Positions 53,301-61,942 of a stretch of 64,000 nucleotides of DNA are shown here, piece after piece. A program made the translations under genes and the position numbers. Origin of the DNA: an uncultured Cohaesibacter sp. Lineage in GTDB: Bacteria; Pseudomonadota; Alphaproteobacteria; Rhizobiales; Cohaesibacteraceae. Numbering within the stretch: the first letter of the stretch is position 1; each line of letters opens with the position of its first letter. Below the pieces are notes generated by a model, which ran no database searches, was not told the origin of the DNA, and worked only from the letters and a program-made list of their open reading frames with translations. The stretch spans positions 4,322,171 to 4,386,170 of the forward strand of contig NZ_OY782507.1 of the NCBI RefSeq assembly GCF_963677725.1. Reading direction: 5' to 3'.

Positions 53301-54383
53301 GGAACCGATCAGGTGTTCAGCTACATTTCCTTTGCACTGCGCGATCATTCTCAGGATCTGGAGCATCTGAGTCTTTTGGGGTCCGGTAACATCAATGGCA
53401 CAGGCAATGGTCTGGGCAACTCGATTACTGGGAACTCGGGCAACAATGTCCTGAACGGAGCCTATGGAAACGACATTCTACGCGGTGGTGCTGGTAACGA
53501 CATTTTCAAGGACGACAATGGTGCGGACCGTATGATTGGCGGGGCCGGCAATGATGTCTATTATGTCGACAATGTCGGTGACACCATCGAGGAGAGTGCT
53601 GGCAACGGAACCGATCAGGTGTTTAGCTACATTTCCTTTGCACTGCGCGATCATTCCCAGGATCTTGAGCATTTGAGTCTTTTGGGGTCCGGCAACATCA
53701 ACGGCACGGGCAACGGGCTGAACAACATCATTACAGGCAACTCTGGCAACAATGTCCTGAACGGAGCCTATGGAAACGACACCCTACGCGGTGGTGCTGG
53801 TAACGACATTTTCAAGGATGATAACGGTGCGGACCGCATGATTGGCGGGACTGGCAATGATGTCTATTATGTCGACAATGTCGGTGACACCATCGAGGAG
53901 AGTGCCGGCAACGGAACCGATCAGGTGTTTAGCTACATTTCGTTTGCACTGCGCGATCATTCCCAGGATCTAGAGCATCTGAGTCTTCTGGGGTCCGGCA
54001 ACATCAACGGCACGGGCAACGGGCTGAACAACGTCATTACCGGTAATTCGGGCAACAATGTCCTGAACGGAGCCTATGGAAACGACATTCTACGCGGTGG
54101 TGCTGGCAACGATATCTTCGACGATGATAACGGGAATGATATTTTCTCAGGCGGCACTGGAGCAGATACGTTTGTCTTCAGAAATGCCGGTGATTATGAC
54201 ATCATTACCGACTTTGAAGATGGCATTGACAAGATCAGCATCGCAACGGGAAGCCACTCTTTCAGCCAAGTGAAAATTTTGGATAGTGGCGCTAACACAA
54301 TCGTCCAGTTTGATGGTTCAACGGTCGTGCTCAATAATTTCAATCACGCCCTACTGGGAGCTGATGACTTCTTATTCGTTTGA
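50361..54383 (+). CDS. Giant secreted RTX metalloprotease: M10 serralysin + VWA + PPC-like + repeat domains
   Basis: At least 1340 residues. The zincin motif HEIGHTLGLRHGHD (residues about 135-148) and Met-turn SVMTYRD (Met168) mark a serralysin peptidase. Further on are an M10 C-terminal/RTX region (about 320-405), a von Willebrand A domain (about 409-595, MIDAS variant DLTGS), GGxGxDxLxG calcium repeats (about 600-685), a pre-peptidase C-terminal-like beta domain (about 690-830), four 102-residue repeats (about 840-1250) and a C-terminal RTX secretion region ending DDFLFV. No N-terminal signal, so type I secretion is expected; no T1SS genes are in the window. The start is discussed with the preceding feature. 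Confidence 0.9.
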   Translation: MSDSGEVWKGILHDTKWAVSSLQFSFPTSASYYASTYGDEEPDAGFEALNSVQKNAVRSLYNDIESFTNLTFTEVTESSTTHAELRFAMTTNNTPTAVGYFPYGSDEAGDSWYNNDGSYDDPRLGTFAYNEGFMHEIGHTLGLRHGHDTGNPYGALPTNVDSNEFSVMTYRDHVGDSIDYSENEFGGNAQSYMMYDIAALQYMYGADYSASGNVWSGDTVYTFDPSSGQMSINGAGQGTPVANRIFRTIWDGNGVDTYDLSNYTTELNINLNPGEWSTFSQAQLADLDGGSRSDNLARGNVANALLSGGDLRSLIENANGGSGNDTIIGNQGSNELRGNGGNDNLQGGDGRDKAIYSGAYSEYSITKNGDGSFTIAHTGGDHSDGTDTVRDIEYAVFSDREVALTPLTGPLDVVFLQDLTGSFSDDLVYMRSAVDDIAATIQNAYANSRFAITSFRDTGDSYVYRVEADFTQSTSSLVSTYNSMTASGGGDTLEAQLTALLEASTDSALSYQSGSTRIFILATDAGYHDYENISSIASLMASNDIIPIFAVASGEVSTYQNLANELGTGVVVTIESDSTDFADSIRYALASIDGEVTEAGTSSSDTLAGGETADGIYGLGGDDSIAGNGGDDLLDGGSGNDSLLGGDDNDQLLGGSGNDTLVGGEGNDRLLGGDGDDVLLGDGESSSVVFPSAQSLNSLFTSGFDEDIQNSTTQTHATVQGTGDGTVKYYSFTVAAAGLSVVLDIDYANQNIGGSSDFDSWIVLYDGSGNQLTYDDDSAGDDPGSVSSEDSYLSHTLGSAGTYYVAVGSYWNLSTIPVGGTYELHVSVDGAIGAPPAVGPGNDVLNGGEGADSMAGGAGNDVYYVDDVGDTIEESAGNGNDQVFSYISFALRDHSQDLEHLNLLGAGNINGTGNGLGNSITGNSGNNVLNGAYGNDILRGGAGNDIFKDDNGADRMIGGTGNDVYYVDNVGDTIEESAGNGTDQVFSYISFALRDHSQDLEHLSLLGSGNINGTGNGLGNSITGNSGNNVLNGAYGNDILRGGAGNDIFKDDNGADRMIGGAGNDVYYVDNVGDTIEESAGNGTDQVFSYISFALRDHSQDLEHLSLLGSGNINGTGNGLNNIITGNSGNNVLNGAYGNDTLRGGAGNDIFKDDNGADRMIGGTGNDVYYVDNVGDTIEESAGNGTDQVFSYISFALRDHSQDLEHLSLLGSGNINGTGNGLNNVITGNSGNNVLNGAYGNDILRGGAGNDIFDDDNGNDIFSGGTGADTFVFRNAGDYDIITDFEDGIDKISIATGSHSFSQVKILDSGANTIVQFDGSTVVLNNFNHALLGADDFLFV
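52935..54158 (+). repeat. Four tandem 306-bp repeats in the RTX protein
   Basis: Units start at 52935, 53241, 53547 and 53853, an exact 306-bp period encoding 102 residues. Each begins GNDVYYVD and runs through ESAGNGxDQVFSYISFALRD, INGTGNGL and GNSGNNVLNGAYGND to a short DDNGADRMI spacer. Copies 2-4 are nearly identical at DNA level, which indicates recent expansion or gene conversion. The fourth unit drifts at its end. Confidence 0.95.
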
Positions 54384-54535
54384 GTATGCTGAAGATCCCT
54401 GAGACCTATGGGGGGAGCGTGGGGTTCATGAGTGTCGGACTAGAAATGCACATCTAACCATGATGTTGTTCTAGCAGACAAAGCCACGCTTGAGTGTGCT
54501 ACGGCGCATTGGTTTGTGGAGGTTCAAACTTGGCC

Positions 54536-54570
54536 TGACAGTTGCTGTTTGGAAGGCGGCAACTGTCAGA
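54536..54570 (+). terminator. Perfect 11-bp hairpin downstream of the RTX gene
   Basis: CTGACAGTTGC / GCAACTGTCAG with a 13-nt loop lies 153 bp after the RTX stop and is followed by ATAAGTTTTG. It may end the RTX transcript; the weak T-run leaves a relic of a mobile element end possible. The remaining sequence from 54384 to 54825 holds nothing else I can identify. Confidence 0.45.
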
Positions 54571-54825
54571 TAAGTTTTGATCCACGAACCTCTCGTTCCA
54601 GATTTTCTTTCCATCCATCAAAGTTTCCATCGATGTTCTGTCATGACCTTTTCTGCACCTGGTGAATCGGAATGATCAGCTGCTGCCTCCGAACCCGTCA
54701 ATGCTAGGTTAGCGGGATCGTCGAGAAGCATATCTCTGAAACCCCAAGCCATGATTGGGGGCAGGCCGTTGCCAACTCCTTTTCTTTAAAACGTTCAAAT
54801 CCCGGACTTGAAAGCCAGACACGGC

Positions 54826-55175
54826 ATGATTGAAGGCAACATCCCTAATCTGTCTGTCAGCGAGCAATGTCCGTCTTTGTCGATCCCTTGATGTTCCTAC
54901 TATTCCCAGCCCAAAGGGAATAGCGAGCTGAACCTTGAATTGATGCGGAAATTTGATCGCCAGTTTCGGGAAGCAGGTTGTATACTGCTGCCTTGACTGA
55001 GGCCGTCACCCGATATGGACCACATAAAGTCAGGAATGTGGATCAAGATAGCCAGTTCACAGTCTTTACAGGGACCAATGATCTCAACAAGTTTGGGATC
55101 AAAATCTCCAAGGATGGCGCGGGCTGTTTCCTTGATGCCATTTTTGTCGGGTGGCTTTGGCGTTTTCTCAAATAG
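54826..55175 (+). pseudogene. Degraded IS3-family transposase (OrfB) remnant
   Basis: Frames of an IS3-type OrfB can be followed in pieces. From 54826 the reading MIEGNIPNLSVSEQC matches the OrfB N-terminus. After an in-frame TGA it continues YYSQPKGNSELNLELMRK (54899 on). Then, after a frame change and loss of about a hundred residues, the DDE core reads TEAVTRYGPHKVRNVDQDSQ, GIKISKDGAGCFLDAIFVGW and LWRFLK up to 55175. The DDE Asp of DQDSQF is kept, but the enzyme cannot be functional. No clean terminal inverted repeats found. Confidence 0.75.
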
Positions 55176-55276
55176 GACTGTGTCCACTCGCAGACATGCA
55201 CATCCGGATGACAAGCAAGGACAGGTGGCTGAATGTGGATCAGCTTCTACAAAGCAGTCAGGTTGGAAGAAAGTGG

Positions 55277-55349
55277 TGCCGCCAGAGGGATTCGAACCCC
55301 CGACCCCCTGATTACAAATCAGGTGCTCTACCAGCTGAGCTATAGCGGC
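55277..55349 (-). tRNA. tRNA-Thr (TGT)
   Basis: Cloverleaf on the minus strand: acceptor GCCGCTA/TGGCGGC, D arm AGCTCAGCTGGTAGAGC, anticodon stem CTGAT/ATCAG with loop TTTGTAA (anticodon TGT), T arm GGGGGTTCGAATCCC, discriminator A. No encoded CCA. It borders the IS3 remnant, so its 3' side could have served as an integration site. Confidence 0.95.
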
Positions 55350-55544
55350 TTGATGGTCTTTGATGCGGTTGCCAAAGGAACCGTGTGACCTCATGAGAAA
55401 TAGCTCATAGGACAGTTTCTCTGGCGATGCAAAGCCAATTTCATTTTTCCACATCGCTTATGAATGCAACTGATCAAAGGCGTGTGTCGACGTGCCGGGT
55501 TGCCTGCGGCTATGGTTGGCCGAGCCGGGCTTGAAGTGAAGGCT

Positions 55545-56009
55545 TTATGTCTGTTTTTGCTGCCGGTGCTTCTTTTCCTTGATCAGCATGCCTGCAACAC
55601 CCACGATCTGACTGGCAATATCGTCAGACAAGGCTGGAGACAGCCTGGCCATGTCAAACAAGGCTTCCTGTTCGTCATTGTCGACAAAACCATCGGCCAT
55701 GGTGATCATGCAGGCGGCAAAGAAAACCGTGCGATGGGCTTCTGGATCGATATAGTCGAAGGCAGCAGCAATGATTTCCGGCGTGGTGTAGCTATCTTTC
55801 AGGCTGTTGAAGTGATCTTTGGCGTGATCGGCCTTGTCGAGGCCGACGCAGAGGGCTTTGACGATTGGAGCGATGTCGATTTCTTCCTTGGAGATTTCGC
55901 CATCCAGCGCAGACAAGGCCGTAATCAATGTCGCCTTGGCGTGCATGTCATCACAGAAATCGATATCGATTTTGCTGCGATCAATTGTGCTGAAAAGTCC
56001 CAAACTCAT
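55545..56009 (-). CDS. TerB-like helical protein, hypothetical
   Basis: A 154-residue mostly helical cytosolic protein resembling the tellurite-resistance TerB/DjlA-N fold: LITALSALDGEISKEE and VFFAACMITMADGFVDNDEQ are the two acidic, EF-hand-like helical segments typical of that family. ATG 56009 is close to a GGAGG; TTG 56021 is an alternative. Monocistronic, convergent with nothing. Function of such proteins outside ter clusters is not known. Confidence 0.7.
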   Translation of the reverse strand: MSLGLFSTIDRSKIDIDFCDDMHAKATLITALSALDGEISKEEIDIAPIVKALCVGLDKADHAKDHFNSLKDSYTTPEIIAAAFDYIDPEAHRTVFFAACMITMADGFVDNDEQEALFDMARLSPALSDDIASQIVGVAGMLIKEKKHRQQKQT

Positions 56010-56169
56010 ATCCTCCAACAAGGGGCGTGGTGCGTCTTGCTATGGGATGAAATTTGGTGTGCAGGAGAAAGAAGTCAATAGACTTTCATCGTGCTGGAAT
56101 TGTGGATGCTCAGGGTTGAGCTTTTGGCCCCTCCCTGAAGCTTTGTTGTCCCGACGTCGAATGGCTTGA

Positions 56170-56568
56170 TCAGAGGCGGGTCCAGGTCTGGCTGCGGCAG
56201 ATCAGTCCTCCCGCGATGCAACCCGCAACCTTGAGCTTGTTGCCCTTCAATGTCATTTTGCTTTTGTAGGTTTTGTCCTTGTCCGGTGCCCAAATGGTGC
56301 CGCCAGAATAATTGCCACCACCGTCGGACGACATATTCTTGATGATGCTCTTGCCCAGAGATGTCGGGTTCTTCCTGCCGACAACCTTTGTGATTGTGCC
56401 GCAGATTTTCCCGCCGCACGGGCCAATCTTAACGTGGACATAGGCGCCAGTGTCACCCGGAGCGCTCTTCCAGTTGCCATAGACTGGATCGGCCATTGCT
56501 GTGTTGGTTAGGGCAGGGGTGGTCAGACATGCAAGGACGCCTGCCGTCCACAGCCAATTTTTCTTCAT
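56170..56568 (-). CDS. DUF2147 family secreted protein
   Basis: A 132-residue periplasmic protein. Signal peptide residues 1-26 (cleavage after AMA), then the DUF2147 pattern GNWKSAPGDTGAYVHVKIGP, CGGKICGTI, and a closing GLICRSQTWTRL, with paired cysteines. AGGAG-type site before ATG 56568. The family has a small beta-barrel fold and no established activity. Confidence 0.85.
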   Translation of the reverse strand: MKKNWLWTAGVLACLTTPALTNTAMADPVYGNWKSAPGDTGAYVHVKIGPCGGKICGTITKVVGRKNPTSLGKSIIKNMSSDGGGNYSGGTIWAPDKDKTYKSKMTLKGNKLKVAGCIAGGLICRSQTWTRL

Positions 56569-56862
56569 TCGAATTCTCCTCCCAAGTTAAACGAACGAGT
56601 GTTTTTTTTGTGACTGTGACACGAACTTTCCTTATACGTCAAGATGCCGCAGGGGTAGCGGAGAATGGTCAAATGGTTGGGGAGGTGATCAAGACGCTAC
56701 GGCAAAAAAGCACTATGGCAACCGCGCGGAGGGTGAGGCTTTTTTTCGAGGATATGTCCAAGCGGAGAGGGATTTGTTTTTCTTTTTACAAAACCTTAAC
56801 AAACGGTTAATTTTCCAGTATAGGTTGTTGTAAGGTGGAAATAACAGTTTTGGGAGTTGCGT

Positions 56863-57273
56863 ATGCGTGCGTTTGTAAAGTGGATTTCAACCGGGCTTGT
56901 TGCTGGTTTTCTTGCCTTGGGGGCGTCGCAGGCTGGAGCAAGTCCAGATCCTGCTGATGGATATGTGAACGTCATTCGGTTCCATGGTGTCAGAGTGACT
57001 GACTCTTTTGGCAAAGAACGGGTATTTGTGGCCTCGAAATGGGCTGATCCGGGTCGGGTCTTTATGTATCCGAAGCGATTGACCCTTCCTTCTAGCTCGC
57101 ATCGGGGACGGCATGTGACCTACAAGCCGGTTCGGGCTCACTATATTGCTCGTTCGGGCCATATCATTGGATCGCCGGAATGGGTCGCGGATTGCGCGCG
57201 CAGATATAAGAGCTTCAACGTTCGCACAGGCAAATATCTCGCCCGGTCGGGGAAATATCGTTTCTGCAACTAA
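56863..57273 (+). CDS. BA14K-like secreted protein
   Basis: A 136-residue secreted protein with a Sec signal at residues 1-27 (cleavage after AGA). The C-terminus, WVADCARRYKSFNVRTG then KYLARSGKYRFC, is the BA14K signature known from Brucella and related Hyphomicrobiales. The middle, 60 residues, has no recognised domain. GGGAG precedes ATG 56863. The 294-bp gap before it shows no other gene. Confidence 0.8.
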   Translation: MRAFVKWISTGLVAGFLALGASQAGASPDPADGYVNVIRFHGVRVTDSFGKERVFVASKWADPGRVFMYPKRLTLPSSSHRGRHVTYKPVRAHYIARSGHIIGSPEWVADCARRYKSFNVRTGKYLARSGKYRFCN

Positions 57274-57338
57274 GGCTCACACATTAAGGCTCACGGGGCC
57301 TTTGCAAAAAATTGCATTTCATTGGATTTGATAAAGAG

Positions 57339-57380
57339 AAAGGGACCGAGGCTTTTGGCGTCGGTCCCTTTTATTTTTTC
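57339..57380. terminator. Bidirectional terminator between BA14K-like gene and rlmB
   Basis: AAAGGGACCGA / TCGGTCCCTTT with an 11-nt loop has A-runs before and T-runs after, so it can serve the two convergent genes. Confidence 0.9.
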
Positions 57381-57409
57381 CGCTGCGGGGATAATCCCGC
57401 CACATCTTC

Positions 57410-58249
57410 TTATCCGCCGATCACACCTTGCCGTTTTAGAGCGATGGCGTAGAGCGTCATGGCAACGGAGTTGGAAACATTGAGGCTCTTGATCGGGCCG
57501 GGCATGTCGAGGCGGGCCAGAGCGGTGCATTTCTCGCGGCTGAGGCGACGCAATCCCTTGCCTTCGGAACCGAAAACCAGTGCCGTCGGGCGGTTGTCGT
57601 CCTGCTCGCTGAGGATGGTTTCGAAGGGTTGGCTCTCTTCAGAATCAAAGCCGATCACGTCGAAGCCGCCATCGGCCAGATCATCAAGAGCGCGGGCAAG
57701 GTTGGGCACTGTGACCATCGAGATCATGTCGAGGCCACCGGACGCAGTTTTGGCCAGCACACCCGATTCTTCGGGGCTGTGGCGGCCAGTCATGACGATG
57801 GCTTCGGCACCAAGCGCCACGCAAGAGCGGATGATCGCACCGACATTGTGTGGGTCGGTGATTTGATCGAGGACCACGACGAGCTTGCGGTCGAAAATGT
57901 CTGAGATGTCGAGTGGGGGCAGGGGATGGGCGATCAGCACAGCGCCCTGATGCACAGCGTCGGGGACCAGAAGATCAATGTCTTTCGGGTTGGCGGTTTC
58001 CACCAGACCATCAAGCCGAGCGGGGTTGCCGCCGATTTTGCGAATCTCATCCACCAGCCGCGCCTGGGCGTTCTGAGTGGCATGCAGGCGGATCAGGTCG
58101 CGCTCTTCATTGGCGACTGCACTGGCAATTGCATGAATGCCGAAAATGCGGACTTGGTCATCCTGTGCCCGGCGCTTTGGGCGGCCTGCGGCATTGGCTT
58201 GCGCTGCCTGCCGTGCCTTTTTCTGTTTTTGGGAGCGATTTTTTGTCAT
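57410..58249 (-). CDS. rlmB: 23S rRNA 2'-O-methyltransferase RlmB (TrmH/SpoU family)
   Basis: Methylates the ribose of G2251-type position in 23S rRNA. A 279-residue SPOUT enzyme with a basic N-terminal tail (KNRSQKQKKARQ), the L30e-like substrate domain (FGIHAIASAVANEERD) and the SPOUT motifs DQITDPHNVGAIIRSCVA, LVFGSEGKGLRRL and IKSLNVSNSVAMTLYA that form the trefoil knot and SAM site. ATG 58249 is the natural start; the longer frame adds an unsupported tail. Confidence 0.92.
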   Translation of the reverse strand: MTKNRSQKQKKARQAAQANAAGRPKRRAQDDQVRIFGIHAIASAVANEERDLIRLHATQNAQARLVDEIRKIGGNPARLDGLVETANPKDIDLLVPDAVHQGAVLIAHPLPPLDISDIFDRKLVVVLDQITDPHNVGAIIRSCVALGAEAIVMTGRHSPEESGVLAKTASGGLDMISMVTVPNLARALDDLADGGFDVIGFDSEESQPFETILSEQDDNRPTALVFGSEGKGLRRLSREKCTALARLDMPGPIKSLNVSNSVAMTLYAIALKRQGVIGG

Positions 58250-58554
58250 GGGGCGAGTTATGGCGGATTTTCGGCAAAGAACAAGCGAAAAGCTGCTCAA
58301 TGTCGGGCTTTCCCTTGCTTTTTATGACATGAAGGGGCGCGGAGGACTGTGTGAGCCCTATCATCGGCCGTATAATATGGCGCGTTCGGGGCGGAGCTGA
58401 TTTGCGTTGATCGCTGCGCCGGGGAGGGAGGATGGACGGGAGGAATTTTTGTCACATATATCCTTAGCCGTTGGAAGCGTTTGGTGTTTTGGTGGAAATA
58501 TCCCCAACGGATTGGCCGAATATCGCAATACCCACAAAAATGATAAAATCCGTG

Positions 58555-58583
58555 TTGACTTCGCTCATGTGGTTTTGCATAAA
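58555..58583 (+). promoter_or_regulatory. Putative promoter of the tRNA-Tyr/tRNA-Gly/tuf unit
   Basis: TTGACT, 17-bp spacer, CATAAA, followed by a GC-rich discriminator (GCCGC) as in growth-rate-controlled stable RNA promoters. It lies 75 bp ahead of tRNA-Tyr. The remaining 409-bp spacer after rlmB has no supportable gene. Confidence 0.55.
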
Positions 58584-58658
58584 GCCGCTCACGAACTGAC
58601 CGCGACTTGGCGGGCTTTTCGAGACCATCCTGTTCGCAGGGACAGGAAGATGAAGCTT

Positions 58659-58743
58659 GGAGGAGTGTCCGAGTGGTTAAAGGAGACGGACTGTAAATCC
58701 GTTCGCTTAGCGTACGCTGGTTCGAATCCAGCCTCCTCCACCA
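58659..58743 (+). tRNA. tRNA-Tyr (GTA)
   Basis: A class II tRNA with acceptor GGAGGAG/CTCCTCC, anticodon loop CTGTAAA with anticodon GTA, a long variable arm, T arm CTGGTTCGAATCCAG and encoded CCA. Confidence 0.96.
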
Positions 58744-58763
58744 TCTTCATCTTGTAGTCTCGC

Positions 58764-58837
58764 GCGGGTGTAGCTCAATGGTAGAGCAACAGCCTTCCAA
58801 GCTGATGACGAGGGTTCGATTCCCTTCACCCGCTCCA
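58764..58837 (+). tRNA. tRNA-Gly (TCC)
   Basis: Acceptor GCGGGTG/CACCCGC, anticodon loop CTTCCAA (anticodon TCC), T arm AGGGTTCGATTCCCT, discriminator T and encoded CCA. It follows tRNA-Tyr by 20 bp, the classic tRNA-tuf arrangement. Confidence 0.96.
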
Positions 58838-58995
58838 CCGTCTCCAGCTATGACATCAGGTCGGCTCGAATTTCCTTCCATTACGGTCTTTTTGTGTTGA
58901 ACCGGGTTTGCGGCATCTTGCAGAGAAGAGTTGCGGCCTTTTTGCGCTGAAAGTGAGCCAACTCGATTGGCCTGAAGACGACGAGAGCTGTTTCC

Positions 58996-60186
<1,191 letters not shown>

Positions 60187-60213
60187 GCGCGCGCGACAGA
60201 TTGAATTTTGAAG

Positions 60214-60245
60214 AAGCCCCGCTCGTTTGAGCGGGGCTTTTTTGT
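60214..60245 (+). terminator. Terminator after tuf
   Basis: An 11-bp perfect stem, AAGCCCCGCTC/GAGCGGGGCTT with a GTTT loop, is followed by T7-type run. Confidence 0.95.
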
Positions 60246-60411
60246 TTGTCTGCTGCATTTCCAGTCTTTCAATCGGACTTTTAACATGGTGCAGTTTTGA
60301 GGTTTTGGGCAACGGGCAGGAGGGGCATTTGGTTGACAGTGACGGCAAGCGGGGGTAGGGCCTGTTTGAGGATGTTTTGATCAGATCTGTCAATGAGGGG
60401 AAAAATTGGCC

Positions 60412-61356
60412 ATGCGTAACGACATTCGGATCATCGGAGGTACGGCCCACCCAGACTTTACGACCAAGATTTGCGAGCATCTGGGCATTCGGCAATGTCA
60501 GAGCCGGGTGGTGAAATTCTCAAATGAGAATATTATGGTGCAGATCATGGAGAATGTGCGCGAGGCGGATGTGTTTGTCATTCAACCGTCCTGTTCACCG
60601 GTCTCAGATGGCATCATGGAACTGTTGATCACCATTGATGCGCTCAAGCATGCCTCGGCCCGGCGGATCACGGCGGTCATTCCCTATTTCCCTTATTCTC
60701 GTTCAGACAAGAAAGACCAGCCACGCATCTCGGTCACTGCGCGCCTGATGGCTGACTTGCTGGAAACAGCGGGGGCGGATCGGGTTCTGACAATGGACTT
60801 GCATGCGCCACAGGTGCAGGGATTTTTCCGCTTTCCGGTGGATCAACTGAAGGCCGAGCCACTGCTATGCGACTATTTGCATCGGACGCGCGATCTCGAC
60901 AATTATGTGTTGGTGGCCGGAGATGTGGGGGAGGCCAAGGAGATTGGTGGTTATGCCAACCGGCTCAACCTGCCGATCGCTATTGTTGACAAACGCCGCT
61001 ACGGCGACGATGAGAAGCCACGCGCTGTTCATATGATTGGTGATGTTGAGGGCAAGCATGCACTGATCATTGATGATGAGGTGGCGAGTGGCGGTACGTT
61101 GATCGAGGCGGCCAAATTCGTATTGGATCGCGGTGCTCTGTCTGTTGAGGCTGCGATTGTGCATCCGGTTTTGTCCGGCAATGCGGTTAAGCGGATTGCC
61201 GATTCTCCCATTCGTACCCTCGTGACGACCGACAGTTTGCCGATTCTTGCGGACAAGCAGAGCGACATCATCGAAATCTGTACGGTATCGGAGATGTTTG
61301 CGCAGGCAATTCAAGCGATTCACAATGGTGCTTCTGTGTCCGCTTTGTTTCGGTAA
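60412..61356 (+). CDS. prs: Ribose-phosphate pyrophosphokinase, divergent type
   Basis: Makes PRPP from ribose 5-phosphate and ATP. A 314-residue protein with catalytic flexible-loop and ATP segments YFPYSRSDKKDQPRISVTA, DLHAPQVQGFF, and a PRPP-binding loop ALIIDDEVASGGTLIEAA that departs from the usual VDDMxxTGGT. An ATG at 60412 with GAGGGG slightly distant (11 bp) is used; TTG 60406 is possible. Lies between tuf and tRNA-Trp. It may be a second, non-canonical copy, since Hyphomicrobiales normally carry another prs near pth. Confidence 0.85.
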   Translation: MRNDIRIIGGTAHPDFTTKICEHLGIRQCQSRVVKFSNENIMVQIMENVREADVFVIQPSCSPVSDGIMELLITIDALKHASARRITAVIPYFPYSRSDKKDQPRISVTARLMADLLETAGADRVLTMDLHAPQVQGFFRFPVDQLKAEPLLCDYLHRTRDLDNYVLVAGDVGEAKEIGGYANRLNLPIAIVDKRRYGDDEKPRAVHMIGDVEGKHALIIDDEVASGGTLIEAAKFVLDRGALSVEAAIVHPVLSGNAVKRIADSPIRTLVTTDSLPILADKQSDIIEICTVSEMFAQAIQAIHNGASVSALFR

Positions 61357-61564
61357 GGTTGGCAACAGGTCCCGTTGATGGGGATGAGATGCCGGAAAAT
61401 AGGCCATTTTATCCAGAGAGGGTAAAAAATGCAGGCTTGATCCCCTTCATCATTTTGTCATCAGTTGTTGATGTTTTGCACTTTTTTTGGAATTTGGCCT
61501 TGCGGTGGGCATAGAAGTTCAATAGGTAGTCTCCAACTTGGTTTTCACTGAGTGACACGGAAAT

Positions 61565-61640
61565 AGGGGTGTAGCTCAGCTGGTAGAGCATCGGTCTCCA
61601 AAACCGAGGGTCGGGGGTTCGAGTCCCTCCGCCCCTGCCA
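61565..61640 (+). tRNA. tRNA-Trp (CCA)
   Basis: Acceptor AGGGGTG/CGCCCCT, D arm AGCTCAGCTGGTAGAGC, anticodon loop CTCCAAA with anticodon CCA, T arm CGGGGGTTCGAGTCCCTC, discriminator G and encoded CCA. It sits just upstream of secE, as in many proteobacteria. Confidence 0.97.
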
Positions 61641-61693
61641 TTTTCGTGCTTGATCTTCGTGCAGAAGATACTATATATGGTGAGAATCTTTTG

Positions 61694-61719
61694 AACGCGC
61701 GGAACCTGTTTCGCGCGTT
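61694..61719 (+). promoter_or_regulatory. Hairpin between tRNA-Trp and secE
   Basis: A perfect 8-bp stem, AACGCGCG/CGCGCGTT with a 10-nt loop, lies 20 bp before secE. With no T-run it is not a terminator and may be a processing or translational control hairpin. Confidence 0.4.
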
Positions 61720-61738
61720 ATTATATGTGAGCGGTTAT

Positions 61739-61936
61739 ATGGCCAAGACCAATCCTTTTACCTTTTTGCAGCAAGTGCGTTCTGAAGCGGCCAAAGTAAC
61801 ATGGCCGACCCAGAAAGAGACTCTGGTTACCACCGTTATGGTATTCGTGATGGTAGCACTTGCCTCTCTGTTCTTTTTGCTTGCTGACCAGGTGATGAGC
61901 TTTGGTGTGAGTTACATTCTGGGCTTGGGAGGATAA
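61739..61936 (+). CDS. secE: Preprotein translocase subunit SecE
   Basis: Essential single-span partner of SecY. 65 residues from ATG 61739: FLQQVRSEAAKVTWPTQKET is the conserved amphipathic helix, followed by one membrane span (VTTVMVFVMVALASLFFLL). The longer upstream open frame runs into leader sequence and is not used. nusG follows after 6 bp. Confidence 0.95.
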   Translation: MAKTNPFTFLQQVRSEAAKVTWPTQKETLVTTVMVFVMVALASLFFLLADQVMSFGVSYILGLGG

Positions 61937-61942
61937 GCCAAG

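Noticed and set aside
52935-54158. Regular repeats considered as a CRISPR array
   Set aside because: The period is 306 bp with no short repeat-spacer pattern, and the sequence is in frame within an RTX protein.
54900-55454. 184-codon minus-strand frame crossing tRNA-Thr
   Set aside because: It runs through the tRNA gene and the IS3 remnant; not a real gene.
58407-58757. 116-codon frame upstream of and across tRNA-Tyr
   Set aside because: It overlaps the promoter and the whole tRNA, so it cannot be coding.
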